NCBI GenBank assembly: GCA_028280915.1
Contig: JANQKX010000451.1
Coordinates: forward strand, 1 to 27,615
Length of the DNA: 27,615 nt
From: Kiloniellaceae bacterium
Lineage (GTDB): Bacteria > Pseudomonadota > Alphaproteobacteria > Kiloniellales > Kiloniellaceae
Reading direction: 5' to 3'
Part shown: positions 1-8,210 of the stretch, piece by piece
Layout of the letters: every line of letters starts with the position of its first letter
Numbering within the stretch: the stretch's first letter is position 1
Made by a program: the position numbers and the translations under genes
Notes under the pieces: model-generated
What the model saw: the letters and a program-made list of their open reading frames with translations, nothing else
The model's database searches: none
Told to the model about the DNA's origin: nothing

Positions 1-1263
1 GAAACCCTCTTGTCCGGCCCGGCCTCCGGCGTGATCGGCGCCGGCTACCTGGGCAGCGTCATCGGCGATGACAAGCTGATCACGCTGGACATGGGCGGCA
101 CGAGCGTGGACATCGCCATCATCGACGGGCAAATCTCCTATTCATCGGAGAATACCGTGGGCGAATACCCGGTGCTTTTGCCCGCCGTCGACGTGTCGGC
201 AATCGGCGCCGGTGGCGGGTCAATTGCCTGGCTTGACGCCGAAGGAGTCCTGAAGGTTGGTCCGCGCAGCGCCGGTGCCCATCCGGGGCCGGCTTGTTAT
301 GGCCGCGGCGGGGTCGACCCCACGGTCACGGACGCCTATGCCCTTTTGGGCATTCTCTCGCCGGACGGCATCCTGGGCGGCGAGATGACCTTGGATCTGG
401 ACGCGGCCCGTATCGCGTTGGCCCGGATCGGCGAGCCCCTTGGTCTGACACCGGAACAGACCGCCGACGCGATTCTCCAGGTGGCCACGGCCAACATCTA
501 CGCCGAGACCATTCCCCAGCTTGCCAGGCGCGGCGTGGACGCCGGCGACTTTTCCCTCGTGTGTTACGGCGCGGCCGGGCCGACCCATTCTTTCATGCTG
601 GCCCGTGATCTGCGCTTCAGGCGGGTCGTCGTGCCGCCCATGCCCGGCCTGCTCTGCGCGCTGGGTTGTCTGGTGGCCGATCTGCGGGCGGATTTCGTCC
701 GCAGTCTTTGGCAAAGCCCAGGGGAGATCGGCGACGACGCCTTGAAAGCCACCTATGACGCCCTGGAAGGCGAGGCCCGGGATTGGCTGGAATCCCAGCA
801 GGTTGCGGTGGCACGCACCACCATCATCCGGTCGGCGGACATGTGTTATGCCGGGCAGTCTTTCGAGCTGAATGTGGTGTTCCCGGATCGTCCCATCAAC
901 GCCGCCGCCGTGGAATCCTGGTTCCATGATCTTTATGAGAGAATCTACGGCATCTCGGACCGGGAAACGCCCGTGCGTATCTTGGAGAGCCGCGTGCAGA
1001 TCGTCGGCGAGACCAACAAGCCCAACTTCGACTCCCTAAGACCCTTCGGGACTCTCTCCAAGGCGGCGGCGGGACAGCGGCAAATCTACGAAGGGGGCGA
1101 GCGCCAGCAAGCGGACATCTATCAACGGGCCGCAATGGAGCCCGGCTTCACTTTCGTGGGGCCGGCGGTGGTCGAGCAGTACGATACCACGGTCTATGTT
1201 CCGGCGGGTTTTAAAGTGACAGTGGACCCCTATTTCAATCTCATCGGGGAGAACACGGCATGA
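1..1263 (+). CDS. hyuA: Hydantoinase/5-oxoprolinase family, HyuA-type subunit (C-terminal part, 5' truncated)
   Basis: This is the C-terminal ~420 residues of a HyuA subunit; the frame is open to base 1, so the start lies outside the window. The family hydrolyses cyclic amides such as hydantoins, N-methylhydantoin or 5-oxoproline, often using ATP, together with HyuB in the cytoplasm. Visible hallmarks are the SGPASGV motif at the very beginning, the phosphate-binding-like stretch LDMGGTSVDIAIIDG, the glycine-rich IGAGGGSIAWLD, the HPGPACYGRGG block and a C-terminal beta-rich end (VVEQYDTTVYVPAGF). The stop codon overlaps the hyuB start by four bases (ATGA), which indicates translational coupling. 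The exact substrate cannot be told from sequence. The family call is secure; the gene symbol is generic. Confidence 0.93.
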   Translation, partial: ETLLSGPASGVIGAGYLGSVIGDDKLITLDMGGTSVDIAIIDGQISYSSENTVGEYPVLLPAVDVSAIGAGGGSIAWLDAEGVLKVGPRSAGAHPGPACYGRGGVDPTVTDAYALLGILSPDGILGGEMTLDLDAARIALARIGEPLGLTPEQTADAILQVATANIYAETIPQLARRGVDAGDFSLVCYGAAGPTHSFMLARDLRFRRVVVPPMPGLLCALGCLVADLRADFVRSLWQSPGEIGDDALKATYDALEGEARDWLESQQVAVARTTIIRSADMCYAGQSFELNVVFPDRPINAAAVESWFHDLYERIYGISDRETPVRILESRVQIVGETNKPNFDSLRPFGTLSKAAAGQRQIYEGGERQQADIYQRAAMEPGFTFVGPAVVEQYDTTVYVPAGFKVTVDPYFNLIGENTA

Positions 1264-3260
1264 TCGGGGACAAGATCGCCCTGGAAATCATGGGCAACCG
1301 TTTTCAGGCCATCGTCGATGAAATGGCTCAGACTCTATTCCGCACCGCGTACACCGTGTTCATCAAGGAAACCCAGGACTATGGGACCGTCCTGGTCAGC
1401 CCTGATGGCGAGGTTTTTGCCGCCTCCCGCCGCTATGGGGTGCTGATGATGCTCGGCATGCCCATGGACCAGGCCATCCGGGAGATGGGCAGCGATGTGC
1501 GCGAAGGGGATATCTTTATCACCAACGACCCGGACTCGACGGGCGGCATGTGCACCCATCTAAACGACGTTTATCTTTGGGCGCCTCTGTTCCATGAGGG
1601 GGAAATCATCTGCTATGCCTGGACCTTTGTTCACATGTCCGACGTGGGTGGACGGGTATCGGGCAGCATCGCACCGTCCAGCACCGAAATTTATCAAGAA
1701 GGCATCCGTGTCCCCCCGCAGCGTCTTTACCGCGCAGGCCAACTGGACGAGACATTCCTGAATCTCTTTCTCTCCAATACCCGCACGGGTGATCAGAATT
1801 GGGGCGACATGAAAGCCTGCCTTGCGGCCCTCGCCACGGGCGGGAACCGCATGGCGGAGATGATCGCGCGTTTCGGGGTTGCAAAGATCAAGTCCGGCAT
1901 CGTGGACATCTTGAATTATGCCGAAGCCCAGGCCCGCCGGGTGATCGCTACGGTACCCGATGGCGTATACCGCCATAGCGACTTCATCGAGGCGGATGTG
2001 GTCGGCTTGGGCCTTTTGCGGATCAATCTGACCCTCACCGTCCGGGGGGGCGAGTTCCTAATGGACTTTACCGGCACGGCACCGCAAGTGCGGGCCGCGC
2101 TAAACCTACCCAGTTTCAGCCGCGACGGCCATTGGATGCTCATCACCGGGGTTGTCAACTGGATCTGTACCCAAGAACCCGGCATCGCCTATAACGCCGG
2201 GATGGTGCGGCCAATGAAGGTCAAGATTCCCGAGGCCACGCTGATCAATCCGGACCGGGGCGCGGCCTATGGCGCGCGCTATGCGACGTCGCACAAGGTC
2301 TGCGACGTGATCATCGGCGCCTTGTCCCAAGCGGTGCCGGATCAGCTGCCGGCCACGGATTCCGGGCAGGCGGCCATCCTCCTGGCCGCCGTGCCCGATC
2401 TCGAGGCCGGCGGCACGCGGGTGAGCGTCATTCAGCCCATGGTGGGCGGCTCCGGCGGGCGCCCCGTCGCCGACGGTGTGGACGGCACCATGGTCATCTT
2501 GAATTTTCTCAAGAACGTGCCGACCGAGATGATCGAACGGGACATGCCCGAGATCCTGATCCGCCACTATGGCCTGCGCGAGGATTCCGGCGGCGCGGGT
2601 CGCTACCGGGGCGGCAACGGAAAGATCGTGGAATTCGAATCCCACGCCCCCTTCATGACGGTCACCTGCCGCAACATGGAGCGTTATACATTTCGCCCCG
2701 CCGGGCGCCTGGGCGGAAAACCAGGCACCACCGGATACACTCTGCTCAATCCAGACACGGACTCCCAGCGGGAGATTGGTAAAATCGATATTCTGGAGCT
2801 GACCCCGGGCGACGTCCTGCGGATCGGCACCCAAGGTGGCGGCGGATATGGCGACCCGCTGGAGCGACCCGCGGAGACGGTCTGGAATGACGTTGTGGAC
2901 GGGTTCGTGTCGCCGGAAACCGCCCATGAACACTATGGCGTCGTGGGAGAGCCCCAATCGGGGCTTGATGTGGCCGCGACGACGCGGCGTCGAGAGGAGA
3001 TTCGCCGAACCCGAGGTGCCCTACGCGCCTTCGATTTTGGACCCGAACGAGATGCCTACGATGCCCGCTGGCCCGCGGCCTTGCACGATGCCGTCAGCGC
3101 GGCAATCCGGGACATGCCGCGGGTGCAAAAGCAGATCATCCATGCCGCGCTCTATCGGGAAATCGACCGCCGCCTTGACCGGGGCGAGGCAGTGGACCCG
3201 AAGGTCGTGCCGGAAATCGCCGCCGACCTCGTCGCGACCGAAGGACGCCTCACGCAATGA
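1260..3260 (+). CDS. hyuB: Hydantoinase/5-oxoprolinase family, HyuB-type subunit
   Basis: 666-residue HyuB partner of the upstream HyuA. The N-terminus (LEIMGNRFQAIVDEMAQTL) and the blocks ITNDP, GGMCTHLNDV, GGSGGRP and GGGGYGDPLER are typical of the hydantoinase B family. The catalytic pair would open a cyclic amide ring in the cytoplasm. The ATG start overlaps the hyuA stop by four bases and its own stop overlaps the next start the same way, so hyuA-hyuB-sulfurtransferase are tightly coupled. Known HyuB proteins are usually about 520-580 residues. Here the normal end (GGGGYGDPLER and the following DVVDGFVS segment) is followed by roughly 90 more residues rich in Arg, Asp and Ala, an unassigned C-terminal extension. 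Confidence 0.93.
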   Translation: MIGDKIALEIMGNRFQAIVDEMAQTLFRTAYTVFIKETQDYGTVLVSPDGEVFAASRRYGVLMMLGMPMDQAIREMGSDVREGDIFITNDPDSTGGMCTHLNDVYLWAPLFHEGEIICYAWTFVHMSDVGGRVSGSIAPSSTEIYQEGIRVPPQRLYRAGQLDETFLNLFLSNTRTGDQNWGDMKACLAALATGGNRMAEMIARFGVAKIKSGIVDILNYAEAQARRVIATVPDGVYRHSDFIEADVVGLGLLRINLTLTVRGGEFLMDFTGTAPQVRAALNLPSFSRDGHWMLITGVVNWICTQEPGIAYNAGMVRPMKVKIPEATLINPDRGAAYGARYATSHKVCDVIIGALSQAVPDQLPATDSGQAAILLAAVPDLEAGGTRVSVIQPMVGGSGGRPVADGVDGTMVILNFLKNVPTEMIERDMPEILIRHYGLREDSGGAGRYRGGNGKIVEFESHAPFMTVTCRNMERYTFRPAGRLGGKPGTTGYTLLNPDTDSQREIGKIDILELTPGDVLRIGTQGGGGYGDPLERPAETVWNDVVDGFVSPETAHEHYGVVGEPQSGLDVAATTRRREEIRRTRGALRAFDFGPERDAYDARWPAALHDAVSAAIRDMPRVQKQIIHAALYREIDRRLDRGEAVDPKVVPEIAADLVATEGRLTQ

Positions 3261-4129
3261 TCAGTCATTCTAAAAAAGATCATGAAGAAATGAATTGGCT
3301 TGTGTCCACGGATTGGTTGGGGGAACACCTGAGCGACCCGGAGATTGTCATCATCGATTGTTCATGGCACCTGCCCGACACGGGAAAATTCGCATATGAC
3401 GATTTTCTTCAGGCTCATATCCCGGGGGCCCGGTTTTTCGACCTGAACACGGCCTCCGATCCGGACTCGCCCTATGCCAACATGCTGCCCTCGGCCGCGC
3501 ATTTCGCCCATAAGGCCGGTGAGTTGGGCATTGGCGCGGATAGCCACGTGATCGTTTATGACGCAGGGTATGTTTCGGCACGGGTTTGGTGGATGTTTCG
3601 GCTCTTCGGCCACGAAAAGATCAGCATCCTCGACGGCGGTCTGCGCAAGTGGCGGGCCGAGGGCCGGCCGCTCGCGGCGGGGCCCGGCCCCACGCCGGAC
3701 CGCACATCCTTTCCGGTCCGAAAAGCCGCCGACCGGGTGGTGTCCCTGGCGGAGGTGCGGCAGGCGGTCGTAAGCGGCGAGACCACGATCCTTGATGCCC
3801 GGACGGCGGCCAAGTTCGACGGACGGGAGCCCTCGGGCTATCCCGGTGTCCCCGGCGGTTACATGCCGGGTGCCATCAACACCCCTTGGGCCCTCTTCTT
3901 CGATCCGAACCGGAACTTCGCTTTCATCACCCCTGAACAGGCCGAGGCGGTTTTCGCTCAGGCCGGCGTTGACCTGAGCGGCCCTGTCATCACCACCTGC
4001 GGCTCCGGCGTCACCGCGGCAATCCTCGGCTTCATGATCGAAAGGAACGGCAAGGGAGATTGGCGATTGTATGACGGCTCTTGGCACGAATGGGGACAAC
4101 ATCCCGACACGCCGAAACTGACCCGGTAG
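3257..4129 (+). CDS. sseA: Two-domain rhodanese, 3-mercaptopyruvate sulfurtransferase type
   Basis: 290-residue tandem rhodanese protein. The first domain (about residues 13-140) is non-catalytic, with VYDAG where the active Cys loop would be. The second (about 160-285) has the loop CGSGVTA with Cys248, the form found in 3-mercaptopyruvate sulfurtransferases such as E. coli SseA. It would move sulfane sulfur from 3-mercaptopyruvate to a thiol or other acceptor and release pyruvate. The start at 3257 overlaps the hyuB stop (ATGA) and has AAGGA about 11 bases upstream. An in-frame ATG at 3290 (MNWLVSTDW) fits the family's N-terminus better, so either start is possible. Finding it in a hydantoinase operon suggests a sulfur-containing substrate, which is inference. 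Confidence 0.9.
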   Translation: MISHSKKDHEEMNWLVSTDWLGEHLSDPEIVIIDCSWHLPDTGKFAYDDFLQAHIPGARFFDLNTASDPDSPYANMLPSAAHFAHKAGELGIGADSHVIVYDAGYVSARVWWMFRLFGHEKISILDGGLRKWRAEGRPLAAGPGPTPDRTSFPVRKAADRVVSLAEVRQAVVSGETTILDARTAAKFDGREPSGYPGVPGGYMPGAINTPWALFFDPNRNFAFITPEQAEAVFAQAGVDLSGPVITTCGSGVTAAILGFMIERNGKGDWRLYDGSWHEWGQHPDTPKLTR

Positions 4130-4134
4130 GTTTC

Positions 4135-5463
4135 GTGCTGAACGTCGCGCCCCCAAATCCCGCCCTCCAGCTTCGGCCGATCACGCCGTTGGACAAGCTG
4201 CCAAGTGACGCGGATGTGGTCGTGGTGGGCGGCGGTATCGTGGGCGTTGCCACGGCGTGGCACCTGGCCCAGCGCGGCTTGCGGGTCGTGGTCTGTGAGA
4301 AAGGCGCGATCAGCGGTGAACAATCGGGCCGGAATTGGGGGTGGTGCCGCAACACCCTGCGGGACCCCCGCGAAATTCCCCTCATGAAAATCAGCATGGC
4401 CGATTGGCGCGACCGGGATGTTTTTGGCAAGCTGGAAACAGGTTTTCGCACCACCGGCATCATTTACCTCACCGGCCGCCGCCCGGATGACGATGGGGAT
4501 TACGACGCCTGGCTCCAGTCCATTGCCGCCTACGGCCTGGACAGCCATATGCTGAGCCGCCGTCAGGTCTCCGAGCTGTTGCCCGGCTGCCGGCGAGTTC
4601 CGCAAAAGGGCGCCCTCTATACCCCGTCCGACGGCTGTGCCGAACCGGGCTGGGCCGCGCCGGCGATCGCGGCAGACGCGCAAAGGCAGGGCGCCAGCAT
4701 ACACACCCATTGCGCCGTGCGCGGGCTGGAAACACAAGCGGGCCGGATCAGCGCCGTGGTGACGGAACAGGGCGAGATTCGCTGCGGTGGCGCGGTGCTT
4801 GCCGCCGGGTCCTGGTCCCGGCTATTCGCGGGCAACCTGGGCCTTGGCCTGCCGTCCCTCAATGTGCGCGGCTCCGTCATGTATACCCGGCCCATGCCCG
4901 GCGGCCCGGAGGTTTCCGTCGTGGGCCGGCGCTTCGGCTGGCGCAAGCGGGCCGATGGCGGCTACATCATCTCCCAAGCCGACGCGACGATCTTCGACAT
5001 CGTCCCGGATTGCTTCAAGCTTTTCGGCGCCTACGCCCCCACCCTGGCGAAGAGTTTAAAGCAGCTCCGCCTCCGGCTCGGCAGTCGTTTCATCGAGGAA
5101 CTCAAAACGCCGGGCCGCTGGTCCCTCGACGAAAGATCCCCCTTTGAAGAGGTACGCTCCGCCGACCCTGCACCATCGGCCTTCGTCCTTAGCCAGGCGG
5201 CATCAAACCTCGCCGCCTCCTTTCCGTTCTTCAAGGAGCCCGCCATCGAAGGGAGCTGGGGCGGGTACATCGACGTGACACCCGACCAAATCCCCATCAT
5301 CGGCCGATCTTCATCGATCGACGGCCTGGTTTTCGCGACCGGATTTTCCGGGCACGGCTTCGGGCTGGGGCCCGGGGGCGGCAGATTGGCCGCGGACATT
5401 GTCTCCGGCGCGACACCCTGTACCGACCCTGCGGCCTTTCGCCCGGCCCGCTTCGGATTGTAA
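4135..5463 (+). CDS. FAD-dependent oxidoreductase, DAO (D-amino-acid oxidase/glycine oxidase) family
   Basis: About 442 residues. An N-terminal Rossmann FAD site (VVVVGGGIVGVATAW, GGGIVG at residues 32-37, with the ribose-binding Glu in VVCEKG) is followed by the conserved SGRNWGWCR segment. The C-terminal FAD-closing motif is VFATGFSGHGFGLGPGGGRLA. The family oxidises C-N bonds of amino acids or secondary amines. I chose GTG at 4135, six bases after the sulfurtransferase stop, because GGTAGG lies just upstream; ATG at 4090 and TTG at 4081 are in frame and would overlap the previous gene. Position in the operon suggests it deaminates a product of ring opening, but the substrate is unknown. 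The family is clear, the start is not. Confidence 0.88.
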   Translation: MLNVAPPNPALQLRPITPLDKLPSDADVVVVGGGIVGVATAWHLAQRGLRVVVCEKGAISGEQSGRNWGWCRNTLRDPREIPLMKISMADWRDRDVFGKLETGFRTTGIIYLTGRRPDDDGDYDAWLQSIAAYGLDSHMLSRRQVSELLPGCRRVPQKGALYTPSDGCAEPGWAAPAIAADAQRQGASIHTHCAVRGLETQAGRISAVVTEQGEIRCGGAVLAAGSWSRLFAGNLGLGLPSLNVRGSVMYTRPMPGGPEVSVVGRRFGWRKRADGGYIISQADATIFDIVPDCFKLFGAYAPTLAKSLKQLRLRLGSRFIEELKTPGRWSLDERSPFEEVRSADPAPSAFVLSQAASNLAASFPFFKEPAIEGSWGGYIDVTPDQIPIIGRSSSIDGLVFATGFSGHGFGLGPGGGRLAADIVSGATPCTDPAAFRPARFGL

Positions 5464-5477
5464 GGCAGGTAGGACCG

Positions 5478-6335
5478 ATGAAAGATCCCATGACCTTTTC
5501 CCATGACCACGCCATTTTTCTGGTGTCCGACCCGTCCCGCTTGGATAGCGTCTGCGCGGCCTTCGAAACAGCGGGTTTCCTGATCACCGATCGGGACGAC
5601 ATGGATCGAGAGTCGGGCAAAACCCGCCAACGGCTGATCTGCTTCACCGATGGAAGCTACATCGAGATTCTCACCATCAAGGACCCGGCATTGCGTCAGC
5701 AGCACCGCTACGCCCCCCTCCTTGAGAAAGGGGACGGCTGGGTGGACTATTCCCTGGTGACGGATGATCTCGCCAGCGCGGAAGCGGCCTGTGCCAAGGC
5801 AGGCCTTCCCATCAACGGCCCCCACCAGCATGCCCGCAAACTAGCTAGTGGAAGTCCCTGGGGCGTGTCCCTCTTTTTCGCGGGGATCGGCACGGGCCAT
5901 CCGGCCATGCCAATGGTTCTGCAGGACACCATGGGGCGTGATCTCAGGATTCCCGGAGAGCGCACGGATCACCCAAACGGCGCGACGGGTATCCTCGGCA
6001 CGACCCTCGTGGTGCGCGACCCAAAAGAAGGCGCCGCCCGGCTTTCCGCTCTGCTTGGACCCGGCGCGGAAACCGCTGGCGCCGATGGTGCATCTTCCGG
6101 CTCTCGTTTCCACGTCAAGGATGCCTGGGTGGATATCGTCGGTCCGGGCGGTCCGCAATCAACAACAGCGACGCGCCTGGCCGAATGGGGGGAAGGTCTG
6201 GCCTCGGTCAGCCTGCGCGCGCCCAACATCCAGCAAACGCAGACACTACAGCCCCTCGGCCCGGCCTCCCTTATTCACCTGTCTCCGTCCCAAGCGGAGG
6301 ATGTCCCCGTTTCTGGCGTGTATTCACGCCGCTGA
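5478..6335 (+). CDS. Glyoxalase-like (VOC-fold) domain protein
   Basis: 285 residues, starting with SHDHAIFLVSDPSRLDSVCAAFETAGF, the pattern of the glyoxalase-like domain family (VOC superfamily): a His-bearing first strand, a helix, then a strand ending in YIEIL. Two beta-alpha-beta repeats are apparent (about residues 8-130 and 165-280). Such proteins bind a metal and act as lyases, epimerases or dioxygenases; many are uncharacterised. The ATG is preceded by a GGTAGGA ribosome-binding site and lies 14 bases after the upstream gene, so it is co-transcribed. The next gene starts 16 bases later. No specific reaction can be assigned. Confidence 0.82.
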   Translation: MKDPMTFSHDHAIFLVSDPSRLDSVCAAFETAGFLITDRDDMDRESGKTRQRLICFTDGSYIEILTIKDPALRQQHRYAPLLEKGDGWVDYSLVTDDLASAEAACAKAGLPINGPHQHARKLASGSPWGVSLFFAGIGTGHPAMPMVLQDTMGRDLRIPGERTDHPNGATGILGTTLVVRDPKEGAARLSALLGPGAETAGADGASSGSRFHVKDAWVDIVGPGGPQSTTATRLAEWGEGLASVSLRAPNIQQTQTLQPLGPASLIHLSPSQAEDVPVSGVYSRR

Positions 6336-6351
6336 TATGGAGGAAAAAGTC

Positions 6352-8094
6352 ATGGACAAACCCGTCCGCACACAAAGCGGTTCAAAAGCTGATCTTCCCA
6401 GCCGGCATATTACCTGCGGCCCGGAACGGGCACCGCACCGGTCCTACCTCTATGCCATGGGGCTGAGCCGGCGCGAGATCGATCAACCCTTTGTCGGGGT
6501 CGCGAGCTGTTGGAATGAGGCCGCGCCATGCAACATCTCGCTGATGCGGCAGGCCCAGGCGGTCAAGCGGGGCGTTACGGCCCTGCAAGGTACGCCGCGG
6601 GAATTTTGCACCATCACGGTGACCGATGGCATGGCAATGGGCCATCAAGGCATGAAATCATCCTTACCGTCGCGGGAAGTGATCGCGGATTCGATTGAAC
6701 TCACCATCCGCGGGCATTCCTATGACGCTTTGGTTGGTTTGGCAGGCTGCGACAAGACACTTCCAGGCATGATGATGGTGATGTGCCGCTTGAACGTGCC
6801 CTCCGTTTTTCTCTACGGCGGCTCCATTTTGCCCGGCCATTTTCGCGGTAAACAAGTCACCGTCCAAGATCTGTTCGAGGCCGTCGGGCTCCACTCGGTC
6901 GGCCGTATGTCCCCAGAAGACCTGGATGAGCTGGAGCAAGTGGCCTGCCCCTCCGCCGGATCTTGCGGCGCCCAGTTCACGGCGAATACCATGGCGACGG
7001 TTTCAGAGGCAATCGGCCTGGCCCTGCCCTACTCCGCCGGCGCGCCGGCCCCTTACGAAATCCGCGATAAGTTCTGTGACGCAGCCGGTCGCCAGGTGAT
7101 GGAGTTGCTCCGACAGAACATCCGCCCCCGGGACATTGTTACCCGCCAGGCTCTGGAAAACGCGGCGGCGGCGGTCGCGGCCAGCGGTGGTTCGACGAAC
7201 GCGGCGCTACATCTGCCGGCCATCGCTAACGAATGCGGGATCGATTTTGACATCTTTGACGTGGCCGAGGTGTTTCACCGCACCCCCTACATCGCCGACT
7301 TGAAACCGGGCGGAAAATATGTGGCCAAGGACATGTTCGAGGTAGGCGGAATTCCGATGATGATGAAAACCTTGCTCGATCACGGTTACATGCACGGAGA
7401 TTGCATGACGGTGACCGGCCGCACCATCGCCGAGAACCTTGAAAAGGTAGAATTCAACAACGATCAGGACGTGATCTATTCGGCCGACAGGCCCTTGACC
7501 AAGACAGGCGGTGTTGTCGGTTTACGCGGCAATCTGGCTCCCGACGGGGCCATCGTAAAGATTGCCGGCATCCCGGAAGCAGATCAGGTTTTCAGCGGTC
7601 CGGCGCGCTGTTTCAACAATGAAGAGGAATGTTTCGCGGCCGTCAAGGAGCGGAGGTACGCCGAGGGCGATGTCCTGGTCATCCGTTATGAAGGTCCACG
7701 GGGCGGCCCCGGCATGCGCGAAATGCTATCGACGACGGCAGCGCTTTATGGGCAAGGCATGGGCACCAAGGTCGCCCTCATCACCGACGGCCGATTCTCC
7801 GGCGCAACCCGCGGCCTCTGTGTGGGCCACGTGGGTCCGGAAGCGGCGGTCGGCGGACCTATCGGGCTGCTTCAGGACGGAGACATAATCACCATTGACC
7901 CAATCAAGGGTGAGCTCTGCGTCGACCTGGAGGCCGCCGAACTGGAGCGGCGGCGCAATGAATGGGTCGCCCGCCCCAATGACGAGACCTCCGGATACCT
8001 TTGGAAATATGCGCAAGAAGTGGGGCAAGCCCGCCACGGCGCCATCACCCACCCCGGCGCCAAGGCGGAAAAGAAATCCTACGCCGATGTGTGA
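6352..8094 (+). CDS. ilvD: Dihydroxy-acid dehydratase (IlvD/Edd family)
   Basis: 580-residue Fe-S dehydratase. It removes water from 2,3-dihydroxy acids to give 2-keto acids; the classical role is the third step of valine/isoleucine synthesis. The three cluster cysteines match the family: Cys60 (WNEAAPCN), Cys133 with the neighbouring Lys135 (AGCDKTLPG) and Cys205 (SAGSCGAQFTANTM). The C-terminal DGRFSGATRG and HVGPEAAVGGPIG blocks are present. The ATG at 6352 has GGAGG eight bases upstream; an in-frame ATG at 6337 lacks this, and the much longer open frame from 5848 is read through the VOC gene. The sequence resembles the ~574-residue alphaproteobacterial IlvD. In this operon it may act catabolically on a sugar acid or hydroxy acid, so biosynthetic ilvD is the likely but not certain call. 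Confidence 0.88.
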   Translation: MDKPVRTQSGSKADLPSRHITCGPERAPHRSYLYAMGLSRREIDQPFVGVASCWNEAAPCNISLMRQAQAVKRGVTALQGTPREFCTITVTDGMAMGHQGMKSSLPSREVIADSIELTIRGHSYDALVGLAGCDKTLPGMMMVMCRLNVPSVFLYGGSILPGHFRGKQVTVQDLFEAVGLHSVGRMSPEDLDELEQVACPSAGSCGAQFTANTMATVSEAIGLALPYSAGAPAPYEIRDKFCDAAGRQVMELLRQNIRPRDIVTRQALENAAAAVAASGGSTNAALHLPAIANECGIDFDIFDVAEVFHRTPYIADLKPGGKYVAKDMFEVGGIPMMMKTLLDHGYMHGDCMTVTGRTIAENLEKVEFNNDQDVIYSADRPLTKTGGVVGLRGNLAPDGAIVKIAGIPEADQVFSGPARCFNNEEECFAAVKERRYAEGDVLVIRYEGPRGGPGMREMLSTTAALYGQGMGTKVALITDGRFSGATRGLCVGHVGPEAAVGGPIGLLQDGDIITIDPIKGELCVDLEAAELERRRNEWVARPNDETSGYLWKYAQEVGQARHGAITHPGAKAEKKSYADV

Positions 8095-8100
8095 AAGGCT

Positions 8101-8142
8101 TCCCTGCAGCTAGCAGACCTTGTCCCTGCAGCTAGCAGACCT
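8101..8142. repeat. Two direct copies of a 20-base unit
   Basis: The unit TCCCTGCAGCTAGCAGACCT occurs at 8101-8120 and again, identically, at 8123-8142, separated by TG. Each unit contains a small inverted core (CTGC...GCAG). It sits between the ilvD stop and the terminator stem. Its role is unknown; it may be a local duplication or a member of a dispersed intergenic repeat family. Confidence 0.9.
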
Positions 8143-8182
8143 AGGGGGTACGCGAATTTCCTCGCGTACCCCCTCTTTTTTT
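8143..8182 (+). terminator. Strong intrinsic terminator of the hyu-ilvD operon
   Basis: A perfect 13-bp stem (8143-8155 pairs with 8162-8174; left arm AGGGGGTACGCGA) encloses a 6-base loop and is followed by C and seven T (8176-8182). On the opposite strand there is no T run, so it terminates the + strand operon and is less suited to stop the converging gene. Confidence 0.92.
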
Positions 8183-8210
8183 GTCGGGGAACAGCTGGAG
8201 ACGGACGTGG

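Noticed and set aside
2106..2957. A 283-codon minus frame inside hyuB
   Set aside because: Antisense shadow of hyuB with no recognisable motif.
5848..6351. Upstream extension of ilvD through the VOC gene
   Set aside because: The in-frame extension overlaps the VOC gene, has no family similarity, and ATG 6352 has a good ribosome-binding site.
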